In this document: in pieces, positions 35,948 through 44,109 of the stretch
How positions within the stretch are numbered: the stretch's first letter is position 1
Layout of the letters: every line of letters starts with the position of its first letter
Assembly: GCA_003574785.1 (NCBI GenBank)
Contig: QORU01000002.1
Location: forward strand, 310,001-374,000
Length of the DNA: 64,000 bases
Origin: Taklimakanibacter deserti
GTDB taxonomy: Bacteria > Pseudomonadota > Alphaproteobacteria > Rhizobiales > Aestuariivirgaceae
Reading direction: 5' to 3'
Notes under the pieces: model-generated
Told to the model about the DNA's origin: nothing
What the model saw: only the letters and a program-made list of their open reading frames with translations
Database searches by the model: none
Translations under genes and position numbers: made by a program

Positions 35948-36628
35948 ATGATTTTCATCGCGCTCGCCGGCATCGTTCTCCTGGGCCTGATCTTCGGGCC
36001 GCAGATCTGGATCAAGAGCACCATGGCGCGCCATGCGCGAGAGCGTGCGGATTTTCCAGGGACCGGCGGCGAGCTCGCGCGGCACCTGCTCGACGAGGCC
36101 GGACTCACCACGGTCAAGGTCGAAGCCATCGATGGCGGCGACCATTACAGCCCCATCGACAAGGCCGTGCGTCTGAGCAAAAGCAATTTTGCCGGCAGGT
36201 CGGTCACCGCCATCGCGGTCGCCGCCCATGAAGCGGCGCATGCGCTGCAGGACAAGGAAGGCTATGCGCCCTTGCGCCTGCGCCAACGGTTCGTCTTCTA
36301 TGGCATCGTGATCGAGAAGGTCGGCAGCGCCTTGCTCCTGGCGACCCCCGTCCTCTTCGCTCTCACCCGCTCGCCTTTGGTGATGGGTCTCCAGATCGCC
36401 ACCGGCCTGGCCATATTGGCCTCGACCATCGTCCTGCATGTCCTGACGCTGCCGACGGAGTTCGATGCGAGCTTCAAGCGGGCGCTGCCCGTTCTCACCC
36501 ACTATATCCGTCCCGAGGACATGAAAGGCGCGCGCCAGGTTCTCCGCGCCGCCGCCTTCACCTATGTCGCTTCGGCGCTGATGAGCCTCATCGATGTCGC
36601 GCGCTGGATCAGAATCCTGCGTTTCTGA
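35948..36628 (+). CDS. YugP-like zinc metallopeptidase, membrane-bound
   Basis: A 226-residue membrane protein with the zinc motif H94-E95-x-x-H98 in VAAHEAAHALQDKEGYAPL, an N-terminal membrane anchor (MIFIALAGIVLLGLIFGP) and two or three hydrophobic segments after the motif. LPTEFDASFKRAL provides the conserved EFDAS of the YugP/DUF2268-like neutral zinc peptidase family. The substrate is unknown. It starts 11 bases after the ABC-F stop, probably co-transcribed, and is convergent with holC. Confidence 0.85.
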   Translation: MIFIALAGIVLLGLIFGPQIWIKSTMARHARERADFPGTGGELARHLLDEAGLTTVKVEAIDGGDHYSPIDKAVRLSKSNFAGRSVTAIAVAAHEAAHALQDKEGYAPLRLRQRFVFYGIVIEKVGSALLLATPVLFALTRSPLVMGLQIATGLAILASTIVLHVLTLPTEFDASFKRALPVLTHYIRPEDMKGARQVLRAAAFTYVASALMSLIDVARWIRILRF

Positions 36629-36632
36629 TCCG

Positions 36633-37094
36633 TCACTCCGAGCTCTTCGCCTTGTTCTGCCAGCGCCCGCGCTCGTCCTGCTGCCAGTAGCTCACCTCGT
36701 GGCCCTGGCCTTTTGCTTCCTTCCAGATGCGCCGGGCCCGCTCGACGGCATCGGCATCGGCACCGTCGAAGAGCAGCACGGCACGCTCCAGCCCGTCATA
36801 GGCCGAGGGCTCGACGCCGCCGACAAAGAAGCGCACCGAGGCGCGATTCGGATTGTCGTTCGAGGCGGTGATCCACACCGGCTGGTCCTCGGCATGGCCG
36901 TCGCGGGCGGTGCCGTGCGGCAGGAAGCCCTCTTCCGTATAGGTCCACAGCATGGCCGAGAGCGCCTCGACGCGGTCGTCCGAATCGGTCTCGATGACGG
37001 CCCGCCAGCCACGCTCCAAAGTGCGCTCCAGGAGCTGCGGCAGCACGCGTTCGAGCGGCTGGCGCTCGAGATGGTAGAACAGGATATCGGTCAT
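36633..37094 (-). CDS. holC: DNA polymerase III chi subunit
   Basis: A 153-residue protein starting MTDILFYHLERQPLERVLPQ, with LLERTLERGWRAVIETDSDD and the conserved WTYTEEGFLPHG segment of HolC. Chi links the clamp loader to single-strand binding protein. The ATG at 37094 fits the conserved start; seven more codons upstream are unconserved. In related genomes holC follows pepA, but here about 5.3 kb of other genes separate them. Confidence 0.92.
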   Translation of the reverse strand: MTDILFYHLERQPLERVLPQLLERTLERGWRAVIETDSDDRVEALSAMLWTYTEEGFLPHGTARDGHAEDQPVWITASNDNPNRASVRFFVGGVEPSAYDGLERAVLLFDGADADAVERARRIWKEAKGQGHEVSYWQQDERGRWQNKAKSSE

Positions 37095-37195
37095 GGACGC
37101 ATCCAAGCCGGGCAAGCGGCATCGGTCAACGGTCTTTGCGCGCCAGGAACTTTGCCGCTAAGGTCAGGTCAAGAACTGGCAAATGGGGTTGGGGA

Positions 37196-37675
37196 ATGGG
37201 GCGTTTATGGGCGCTGGGGACCGCCTTGGTGGTGGTGATGGGTTTATGTCTGTTGGCCATGGCCCCGCGGGCCGAGGCCATGGGCTTCTGCAATTGTTGC
37301 GCGACGAGCCTGACCCAATCCTGCGGCAAGGTGTGCGCCGCGATCAGCCTCAAGTCCGGCATGTGCCCGGCCATCGTCGATTATGAAGGAACGGGAGCGA
37401 CAAGCAGAGGCGCCAACCCGCTCAACGGCATGTCGCTCAGGGAAGTGGCGCTGGGCGAGCCTTCCCCCGCGCAGCTCGAACGATACCGGCGCTTCGTGGA
37501 AAGGGCGCGCCGCCACGCCGTCAGCGCCTACAAAAAAGCGATGCGGCAGTTGCGGCGGCACCGGATCAGCGAGGCCGATTTCGAAAAGGCCGATGCCCTC
37601 TACCGCGAGGCCCTGGTCAACTACTATCATGGCATCAGAGCCTATCTGAACCGCGTCGGCACGAAATCGGACTGA
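37196..37675 (+). CDS. Cysteine-rich secreted protein, function unknown
   Basis: A 159-residue protein starting MGRLWALGTALVVVMGLCLL, a signal peptide cut after AEA near residue 28. The mature protein opens with a dense cysteine cluster (MGFCNCCATSLTQSCGKVC, then SLKSGMC; six to seven cysteines in about 28 residues) and continues as an Arg/Lys-rich helical tail (YRRFVERARRHAVSAYKKAM, RQLRRHRISEADFEKADALY). I do not recognise a family. The ATP-grasp-like gene starts 34 bases downstream on the same strand. Frames starting upstream at 37136 read into the holC side and lack a binding site. Confidence 0.65.
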   Translation: MGRLWALGTALVVVMGLCLLAMAPRAEAMGFCNCCATSLTQSCGKVCAAISLKSGMCPAIVDYEGTGATSRGANPLNGMSLREVALGEPSPAQLERYRRFVERARRHAVSAYKKAMRQLRRHRISEADFEKADALYREALVNYYHGIRAYLNRVGTKSD

Positions 37676-37709
37676 CGGTTTCCGCCGGCGCGGGCTATGT
37701 GTGGATCCG

Positions 37710-38696
37710 ATGCCCAAGCGAAACCTGATCCTCATTCACCGGGGTCCCGAATATAAGCAGGACTTCAGGGAGATCGCCGAGAAGGTGACGGCGATCGACA
37801 AAGACATTACCGTCTACGCCCTCGCCAACAGCTCCGTGACGCAATTGCCATCGCTCGCCTGGCTGTGGCCGACCCTGGTCGTGGCCCTCACGCCGGAATA
37901 CCGCCTGCAAGTCAAACGGGGCACGGTGCTCAAAAATACCCAGATCGAGAAATTCGCCCAATCCGAGACGTTCCGCAAAGCCGGAATACCGACACCCTAT
38001 ATGCTGCCTTTCCGCTTCGGCATGACGCTCGATCCGATACTGTTCGGTGACTTCGTCGTGATCAAGCCGATGGATCTCGACCTGACTTCGCAAGGGATCG
38101 GAACTCAGCTCTTTCGGCGCCACCGGCTCGAACGGATGGGACCGCGAGATTTTCCCCTCGATCATCCGATCCACAAAGCGCGGGAAGGCTATTTGGTGCA
38201 GAGATTCATCGATACCGGTCCCTATCCCTGCTTCCAACGCATCGAGACCTTCTTCGGCAAGGTCATGTTTTGCTGGCAAGCGACGTTGAAAATCCTGCGC
38301 GCGCCACTCGATGCCGCCGACAGCGATATCGAGCGCGCGGTGATCGACATCAAGGGTGGGGATGAGAGGGATCGGAAACTGGTCAAGGAACCCGATGTCG
38401 AGCGCCTGGCGCAAAGCGTGCACGCCCAATTTCCGGACATCCCGCTCCTCGGTTGCGATGTCATCCGCGAGGAAGCCACCCGGAAGCTCTACGTCCTCGA
38501 ATGCAATCCCGGCGGCAATACCTGGGCCATCTCATCCAAGATTGGCGAAGCGCCACGGCTCTTCTTCGGCAATGCCAAGGTGAACGGCTTCCAACGCGGC
38601 AACGAGCTCGGGCGGCGCAGGCTCATCGAACAGTATGGCGCCTTCGACGTCGTGGCGAAGACCCTGGTCGAGAAAACCCGCAGCCTCGCCTCGTGA
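37710..38696 (+). CDS. ATP-grasp-like protein, substrate unknown
   Basis: A 328-residue cytosolic protein. DFVVIKPMDLDLTSQGIGTQ resembles the ATP-grasp nucleotide-binding lysine strand, and KLYVLECNPGGNTWAISSKI supplies the ExN metal-binding pair near the C-terminal end of the fold. The N-terminal 100 residues look like a pre-ATP-grasp domain (LILIHRGPEYKQDFREIAEK). ATP-grasp enzymes join a carboxylate to an amine or thiol through an acyl phosphate. No amino acid or peptide synthesis genes are adjacent, but a cysteine-rich secreted protein gene lies immediately upstream. A GTG at 37701 is an alternative start. It is convergent with the M24 gene. Confidence 0.6.
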   Translation: MPKRNLILIHRGPEYKQDFREIAEKVTAIDKDITVYALANSSVTQLPSLAWLWPTLVVALTPEYRLQVKRGTVLKNTQIEKFAQSETFRKAGIPTPYMLPFRFGMTLDPILFGDFVVIKPMDLDLTSQGIGTQLFRRHRLERMGPRDFPLDHPIHKAREGYLVQRFIDTGPYPCFQRIETFFGKVMFCWQATLKILRAPLDAADSDIERAVIDIKGGDERDRKLVKEPDVERLAQSVHAQFPDIPLLGCDVIREEATRKLYVLECNPGGNTWAISSKIGEAPRLFFGNAKVNGFQRGNELGRRRLIEQYGAFDVVAKTLVEKTRSLAS

Positions 38697-38706
38697 CGAT
38701 CCCGGC

Positions 38707-39897
38707 CTACCACCACAGCATCGGCGTCTTGGTCAGCAATTCGATGCCGTTCGACGTGACAATGGCATTCTGCTCGAAGCCGACACTGCCGATGCCCGGC
38801 CGGGCGAAGAACACCTCGATGCCGGCGACCATGCCTTCGACAAACTCGTCCTCGCCATAGCCCATGGCGACGGAAAAGATCGGTTGCTCGAAGAACAGGC
38901 CGAGGCCGTGACCATAGAGCGGGAATTTCTTGGCCATCTCGTCGTCTTCGACATTGAGACCGGCCTTGAGCTTGTCGCCCAATGCCACCAGCTCCTTCAC
39001 CTTGAGGCCCGGCCGTAGCGCCGCCAGCAGCGCGTCCGTCACCTCGACGCAGGACTCGACGAGCTCGCGCTGGGCATGCGTCGGCTTGCGTCCGGCAACG
39101 ACGGTGCGGCCCGGATCGAGATAGTAGCCCTGGAACATCGGCCCATAGACGAAGCCGCGGATGAGATCGCCGGCCTTGGGCGTATCATGACTATAGCCCG
39201 GCAGCGGATTGCGGCACATATTGTCGATCTTGTCGCCATGCGAGATCGGGATCATGTGAATGGCGCCACCTGAGCGAACGACCTCGCGCGCCGCATCGCC
39301 CGCTGCCTCGGCTTCCGACTTTCCCGACAGCAGGCCTTCGATGAGGAGCGTGCAGGCGCGCGACGCGATCAATCCGCCCTCGCGATAGGCATCGAGCTCG
39401 GGCGTGCTCTTCACCCGGCGGACCTTGCGCACGATATCGTCCTCGAACTGCCATGTGACGCCGGGCGTCGCCGCCTCGAGCTCGCGCCAGTGCTTCATGG
39501 AGAAGAAGTCGGTGCCGAGAAAGGCGACCGGCCCCTTGTCCTTGCGGGCCCTGAGGCACTCGGCCACGGCCGTCACCGGATCCCAGGTGCTGTGAAAACG
39601 ATCGGTCGCGAGCAGGTTCAGATGCGGTGATGATTCCTCGATGATGAGTTCGGGCTTCTCCCCGGCCCGCAGAATGACGGCGGAAAAGGCCCGGCAGTTC
39701 TGCAGCGCATTGTCAAAGCCCTGGCCGGAATTGTTGCCGTAGTAGTTGGAGAGGTAATAGATGTCGGAGGCGCGGTCATAGGTGCCGCCGCTGCGCCCCC
39801 AGACCACGGCGGTCTCGACGCCGCGCCGCCGCATCTCGGCATGGACGAGGTCCCAGCGCCGCTCATATTCGGAAATCGGAAAATAGCGTTCGGTCAT
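38707..39897 (-). CDS. M24 family creatinase/Xaa-Pro peptidase-like protein
   Basis: A 396-residue protein with the creatinase N-terminal domain (residues 1-150) and an M24 pita-bread domain (150-396). Visible M24 positions are H in YGHGLGLFFEQP, and glutamates in AGIEVFFARPGIGSVGFEQN. The first metal aspartate is missing: the stretch GDLIRGFVYGPMFQGYYLDP lacks the usual DxG before GYxxD. That resembles creatinase, a metal-free member, more than Xaa-Pro aminopeptidase. AAGGGA five bases ahead supports 39897. It lies 14 bases downstream of the peptide-type binding protein gene, so the two probably act on one nutrient. Confidence 0.8.
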   Translation of the reverse strand: MTERYFPISEYERRWDLVHAEMRRRGVETAVVWGRSGGTYDRASDIYYLSNYYGNNSGQGFDNALQNCRAFSAVILRAGEKPELIIEESSPHLNLLATDRFHSTWDPVTAVAECLRARKDKGPVAFLGTDFFSMKHWRELEAATPGVTWQFEDDIVRKVRRVKSTPELDAYREGGLIASRACTLLIEGLLSGKSEAEAAGDAAREVVRSGGAIHMIPISHGDKIDNMCRNPLPGYSHDTPKAGDLIRGFVYGPMFQGYYLDPGRTVVAGRKPTHAQRELVESCVEVTDALLAALRPGLKVKELVALGDKLKAGLNVEDDEMAKKFPLYGHGLGLFFEQPIFSVAMGYGEDEFVEGMVAGIEVFFARPGIGSVGFEQNAIVTSNGIELLTKTPMLWW

Positions 39898-39911
39898 CTT
39901 CGTCCCTTGTC

Positions 39912-41486
39912 CTATTCCGCCATCCACCAGCGCGAGGCGATCTTGGTGCCGTCGAGCTCCTTGTCGGTGGCGAGCTTGCCGTGCGCGACCGTCTTGGCAT
40001 GGGCGCTCACGTAATTGATGAAGAGCAGCACGATGGTGCCGCCATCGTCATGAACGAGCTGCTGCATCTCGGCATAAAGGGCTGCCCGCTTGCCCTCGTC
40101 GAGTTCGATGCGCGCCGCGGCGACCAGTTCGTTGAAGCGCTTGTTTGCCCATTTCGTCTCGTTCCAGGCGGCGCCTTCGGTATAGGCGAGCGAGAATTGC
40201 AGATCCTGGACCGGACGGCCGCTGAAATAGGAGGCGATGAACGGTTTCTTGCCCCAGACCGTTTCCCAATAGGCATCATTGGCTTCGCGAATGACATTGA
40301 TGTCGATGCCGGCTGCCGCGGCCGAATCCTTGAACAGCAGTGCCGCATCGACCGCGCCGGCGAAAGCGGTGTCGGCGGCGGACAGATCGACCTTCAGGCC
40401 GTCGAGACCGGCCTTCTTCAACAGTTCCCTGGCCTTCTGCGGGTCGTATTTGTGGACCGGCTCGGGATTGGTCGCGAATTTGACTGACGGCGCGATCGGG
40501 TTGTCGTTGCCGGCAATGCCGTGGCCGAAGAATATCTTGCTCAGTATGGCGTCGCGGTCGATGGCATATTTCAACGCATTGCGGACGTCGGGGTTGTCGA
40601 AGGGCGCCTGCGTGACGTCCATCGAGAAGGTCGCGTGAGCAAAGCCCGTGACCTCATCGATCTCGATATTGGGATTGCGCTTCAGGAGATCGAGAGTTTT
40701 GAGATCGCAGCGGTCGGCGAAATGGAGATCGCCCGTCACCAGCCCATTCATCCGCGCGGCCACATCGATGATGGAAAGGATCTCGACCTCGTCGAACCAG
40801 GTGTCGCGGTAGTAATTGGGATTGCGCTTGAGCCTGGCGGAAATGCCGGGCTGCCAGTTCTCGAGCGTGTAGGGTCCTGTGCCGATGCCCGACTCCCAGT
40901 CCATGGCGCCGGTCTCCTTGGCCGGGAGGATCGGCAGATGATAGTCGCTCAGGAGATAGGGCAGATCGGCATTGCCGGCATCGAGGGTGAAGACCACATT
41001 GCCGCCATCGGCCTTCACCTCGTTGATCGCGCTCAATTGCGCCTTCACCGCCGATTTCGAATCGGGACCGAGATGGTGGCGGATGGAGGCCACGACGTCG
41101 TCGGGCTTGAGTTCGCGGCCATTGTGGAACTGAACGCCTTTCCGCAGGCGGAAGACCCAGGTCTTGGCGCCGTCCGCGGCCTCGAAGGACTCCGCCAGAT
41201 CGGGCCTGATATTCCCGTCGGCGTCGACCTCGGTGAGGAAGTTGGCATAGGACGCGCAGACCGTGCCCGGCATGAAGTCCATGAAAGTCGACGGATCGAG
41301 CACATCCGTCGTCGCCCCCTGCCCCAGCCCCATCTTGAAAAAGCCGCCGCGCTTGGGCGCGCTTGCCGCTTGCGCCCACAGCCTGTCGGCCGTCGGCACG
41401 GCGAGGCCGGCGGCGAGTGCCAACTGCATGAAATCGCGGCGGCTGAGGCCGCGGACGGTTGCGGAGGAAGTTGTGGGCTGGGTCAT
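39912..41486 (-). CDS. ABC transporter substrate-binding protein, family 5 (peptide/nickel type)
   Basis: A 524-residue protein with a Tat-type signal (VRGLSRRDFMQLALAAGLAV) ending near residue 38. The mature part shows SBP_bac_5 features: TFMDFMPGTVCASYANFLTE, DLAESFEAADGAKTWVFRLR and FDNPDVRNALKYAIDRDAIL. Family 5 proteins carry oligopeptides, nickel or sugars to ABC permeases, yet no permease or ATPase genes are next to it. The start at 41486 has GAGG nine bases ahead; longer frames exist. A 14-base-armed palindrome lies 64-95 bases upstream and an IclR gene beyond it. Confidence 0.87.
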   Translation of the reverse strand: MTQPTTSSATVRGLSRRDFMQLALAAGLAVPTADRLWAQAASAPKRGGFFKMGLGQGATTDVLDPSTFMDFMPGTVCASYANFLTEVDADGNIRPDLAESFEAADGAKTWVFRLRKGVQFHNGRELKPDDVVASIRHHLGPDSKSAVKAQLSAINEVKADGGNVVFTLDAGNADLPYLLSDYHLPILPAKETGAMDWESGIGTGPYTLENWQPGISARLKRNPNYYRDTWFDEVEILSIIDVAARMNGLVTGDLHFADRCDLKTLDLLKRNPNIEIDEVTGFAHATFSMDVTQAPFDNPDVRNALKYAIDRDAILSKIFFGHGIAGNDNPIAPSVKFATNPEPVHKYDPQKARELLKKAGLDGLKVDLSAADTAFAGAVDAALLFKDSAAAAGIDINVIREANDAYWETVWGKKPFIASYFSGRPVQDLQFSLAYTEGAAWNETKWANKRFNELVAAARIELDEGKRAALYAEMQQLVHDDGGTIVLLFINYVSAHAKTVAHGKLATDKELDGTKIASRWWMAE

Positions 41487-41549
41487 GGTGCGGCCTCGCA
41501 TGCGATGGAGGAAGATCTCCCCCTCTATCGTCACAACGCGCCACCAATG

Positions 41550-41581
41550 TCAACAGGTGAGCCATTTGGCTCATCTGTTGA
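41550..41581. promoter_or_regulatory. Long palindrome between the IclR and binding protein genes, probable operator
   Basis: TCAACAGGTGAGCC (41550-41563) and GGCTCATCTGTTGA (41568-41581) are inverted copies with one mismatch around a four-base centre. The site starts two bases after the IclR stop and lies 64-95 bases upstream of the binding protein ATG on the same strand. There is no T run in either direction, which argues against a terminator and for a regulator site. Confidence 0.5.
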
Positions 41582-41583
41582 AC

Positions 41584-42354
41584 CTACTCTCCTTCCACTT
41601 CGATCCCCGCGCCGATCTCCCTGGCCGCCACGCGCAAGGGCGACAGCAATGTCTTCACGCCTTTCTCGAGAGTGAGCGCCTTGCGCAGGAACAGCACGTT
41701 CAAGGCAGCGACCGGCCGGCGCCCGCTCAGGACCGGGACCGCGATCGCGCGCATGCCGACCGGATAGAGCGTGTCGAGATAAGACTCATCGGAGACGCCG
41801 TAACCTTTGTCGCGGGTTTCGAGCAGGACCTTGTCGACTTGCCGGCGCGCGCCGGCGAGCGGGTCGGCCAGCAGGAGACGGTCGAGCAGCAGCTTGCGCT
41901 CGTCATCGGGAATATGCGCGAGATAAGCGCGCCCCAGCGCGCTGCGCAGGATCGGCGCGCGCGCCGCCCCCTGGCCGGAGAGGGAAAGAACGCCAAGCTC
42001 GCTGGCGGTGAGGATGATCAGCATGGCGTCGTTGTCGAAGACGGCGAAGTCGGAGGACCAGCCGATATCGGCGCGCAATCTGGCGAGGACCGGCTCGGCC
42101 GCCTTGGCATAATCGGCCTTGCGGTCGAAGCCGCTGCTGAGCAGCAGGCATTTGCCGGTCGGGCTGTAGAGAGCGCTGTCGGACCGGACGACATAGCCTT
42201 GCGAGACGAGCGTCTCGACCATCCGCAAGACGGTCGCCTTCGGCAGGCCGGAGCGCTTCTGCAGATCGATGATCGAGATATGGCCGAACTCGTTGATGAG
42301 CCGCAGCACGTCTAGGGCGCGAACAACGGCATTGACGGGTTCGAAGGACGGCAT
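41584..42354 (-). CDS. IclR family transcriptional regulator
   Basis: A 256-residue regulator. Residues 5-70 form the IclR winged helix-turn-helix (ALDVLRLINEFGHISIIDLQ, KRSGLPKATVLRMVETLV). The rest is the effector domain (YAKAAEPVLARLRADIGWSS, GYGVSDESYLDTLYPVGMRA). IclR proteins usually control an adjacent catabolic or transport gene; here that is the binding protein and M24 gene downstream on the same strand, with a palindrome in between. The effector is unknown. Confidence 0.9.
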   Translation of the reverse strand: MPSFEPVNAVVRALDVLRLINEFGHISIIDLQKRSGLPKATVLRMVETLVSQGYVVRSDSALYSPTGKCLLLSSGFDRKADYAKAAEPVLARLRADIGWSSDFAVFDNDAMLIILTASELGVLSLSGQGAARAPILRSALGRAYLAHIPDDERKLLLDRLLLADPLAGARRQVDKVLLETRDKGYGVSDESYLDTLYPVGMRAIAVPVLSGRRPVAALNVLFLRKALTLEKGVKTLLSPLRVAAREIGAGIEVEGE

Positions 42355-42417
42355 GGCTGCCGCAATAGCTCGAAAGTCCCCGACTGTGAAGGCCTGCCCC
42401 GCAAGCGGCAGAGTTGC

Positions 42418-43902
42418 TCAGCCCTCGTAATGCTCGGCGACCAGGCGGTTGAGAAGGCGCACGCCCCAGCCCGACCCCCAGCTCTGATTGATGGGCGTGC
42501 GATTCGAATCCATCGCCGTTCCCGCGACATCGAGATGCGCCCAGGGCACGTTGTTCACGAAGCGCTGCAGGAACTGGGCGGCGGTGATGGCGCCGGCATT
42601 GCGCCCGCCGATATTCTTCATGTCGGCCACTTCGAAATCGATCAGCTTGTCGTATTCGGGGGCCAGCGGCATGCGCCAGACCTTCTCGCCGGTCTTGAGC
42701 CCTTCATCGTAGAGACGCTGGGACAGTTCGTCATTGTTGGAGAAGAGCCCGGCATATTCCTTGCCGAGCGCCACCATGATGGCGCCGGTCAAGGTCGCGA
42801 GATTGACCATGAATTTGGGCTTGAAGCGGTCCTGGCAATACCACAGCGCATCGGCGAGGACGAGCCGGCCCTCGGCGTCGGTGTTGAGGACCGCAATCGT
42901 CTTGCCCGCCATCGAGGTCACGATGTCGCCCGGACGCTGCGCCGTGCCGCTCGGCATGTTCTCGACCAGACCGATGATACCGACCGCATTGACCTTGGCC
43001 TTGCGGCGGGCGAGCGCCAGCATCAGGCCGGCGACGCAGGCAGCGCCGCCCATGTCGCCCTTCATGTCCTCCATCCCGGCCGCCGGCTTGATCGAGATGC
43101 CGCCGGTATCGAAAGTGACGCCCTTGCCGATGAAGGCCACGGGCTTCTCGCTTTTCCCGCCCCCCTGCCAGCGCATGACGACCAGGCGCGGCTCGTTCGC
43201 CGAGCCCTGTGCCACGCCGAGAAGCGCCCCCATGCCGAGCTTCTTCATCTGCGCCGGGCCCAGGATCTCGACGATGAGGCCCGCTTTGCCCGTGGCCTTC
43301 ACGCGGTTGGCGAATTCCACCGGAGTGAGCTTGTTGGCCGGCTCATTGACGAGGTCGCGGGCGAAGTGGACGCCCTCGGCGACGGCCTCATAGGCGGCGA
43401 ACGCCTTCTTCGCCTTGGCCGCTTCCGGGGTGAGGAAAGTGAGGGACTGGAGCGCCTTGCCGTTGGCGGGCTTCTTGGACTTGTAGCGGTCGAAGCTGTA
43501 GATCCTGAGCTTGGCGCCGGACGCCAGAAGGGCCGCAAATTCCCCGGGCTCGGTCTTTTCCACCGCGATGTCTGCGGCGATTGAGGCTGTCTCGGCCTTG
43601 GCCGACTGCAGATAGCCGGCGACCGCGCCCCCCAGAAGCTCGATCTCGCGACCGGTGATCTTTGCCGGGTCGCCGAGGCCAGCGATGATGATTCGCCTTA
43701 GGCTGAGCTTCTCCGGCGCCACCAGATCGAGGATCTGCTCGCGCTTGGCCTCGAAGTCTATGGCCTTGATGGCGCGCGAGACATGCCCGCCGCTGCGCTT
43801 GTCGATCTCCTGAGCGACCCCTTCTAGCTTCTTGTTCTCCGGGCAAAATATGACCAAAACGCCGGATTTTGGCTGTCCGGGCGCAGCAAATATGACATTC
43901 AT
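42418..43902 (-). CDS. pepA: Leucyl aminopeptidase (M17)
   Basis: A 494-residue enzyme with an N-terminal macro-like domain and a C-terminal M17 catalytic domain. The signature [14 protein letters not shown] and the metal-site stretches [28 protein letters not shown] and VNLATLTGA are intact. It removes N-terminal residues from peptides with two divalent metals, as a hexamer. It is divergent from lptD. In related genomes lptF and lptG sit between pepA and lptD; here they are absent. Confidence 0.96.
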   Translation of the reverse strand: MNVIFAAPGQPKSGVLVIFCPENKKLEGVAQEIDKRSGGHVSRAIKAIDFEAKREQILDLVAPEKLSLRRIIIAGLGDPAKITGREIELLGGAVAGYLQSAKAETASIAADIAVEKTEPGEFAALLASGAKLRIYSFDRYKSKKPANGKALQSLTFLTPEAAKAKKAFAAYEAVAEGVHFARDLVNEPANKLTPVEFANRVKATGKAGLIVEILGPAQMKKLGMGALLGVAQGSANEPRLVVMRWQGGGKSEKPVAFIGKGVTFDTGGISIKPAAGMEDMKGDMGGAACVAGLMLALARRKAKVNAVGIIGLVENMPSGTAQRPGDIVTSMAGKTIAVLNTDAEGRLVLADALWYCQDRFKPKFMVNLATLTGAIMVALGKEYAGLFSNNDELSQRLYDEGLKTGEKVWRMPLAPEYDKLIDFEVADMKNIGGRNAGAITAAQFLQRFVNNVPWAHLDVAGTAMDSNRTPINQSWGSGWGVRLLNRLVAEHYEG

Positions 43903-44000
43903 GGGCTGTCCTGCTGAGGATTTTCAGGCTCCTTCCTTAGCCTTAGCCCCCCCGCCGTTCAACAGCTGTAATGGTTTGTTAATTATGCAAATTTCCTGCC

Positions 44001-44028
44001 TTGGGCTTGCCGCATCCGCGGTTACATT
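44001..44028 (+). promoter_or_regulatory. lptD: Candidate promoter of lptD
   Basis: TTGGGC (44001-44006) and TACATT (44023-44028) are 16 bases apart, about 80 bases before the lptD ATG. Both hexamers match four of six consensus positions. The 207-base divergent region also holds TTAAGAAAGCGTAAA (44068-44082), close to a CtrA site but with one mismatch in the second half. Confidence 0.3.
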
Positions 44029-44081
44029 CGGACATGTAAAAGCGCTTTGCGGACCCGGTCAAACGGGTTAAGAAAGCGTAA

Positions 44082-44093
44082 AGTAACGTTACT
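44082..44093. promoter_or_regulatory. 12-bp palindrome ahead of lptD
   Basis: AGTAACGTTACT is a perfect palindrome 16 bases before the lptD ATG. It lies where a repressor would act on translation or elongation. No regulator is suggested by the context. Confidence 0.3.
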
Positions 44094-44109
44094 AGTGCAA
44101 GCGGGGTTT

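Noticed and set aside
44068..44082. A CtrA binding site before lptD
   Set aside because: TTAA, seven bases, TAAA is one base off the second half of the consensus; a single imperfect match in an AT-rich promoter is not enough.
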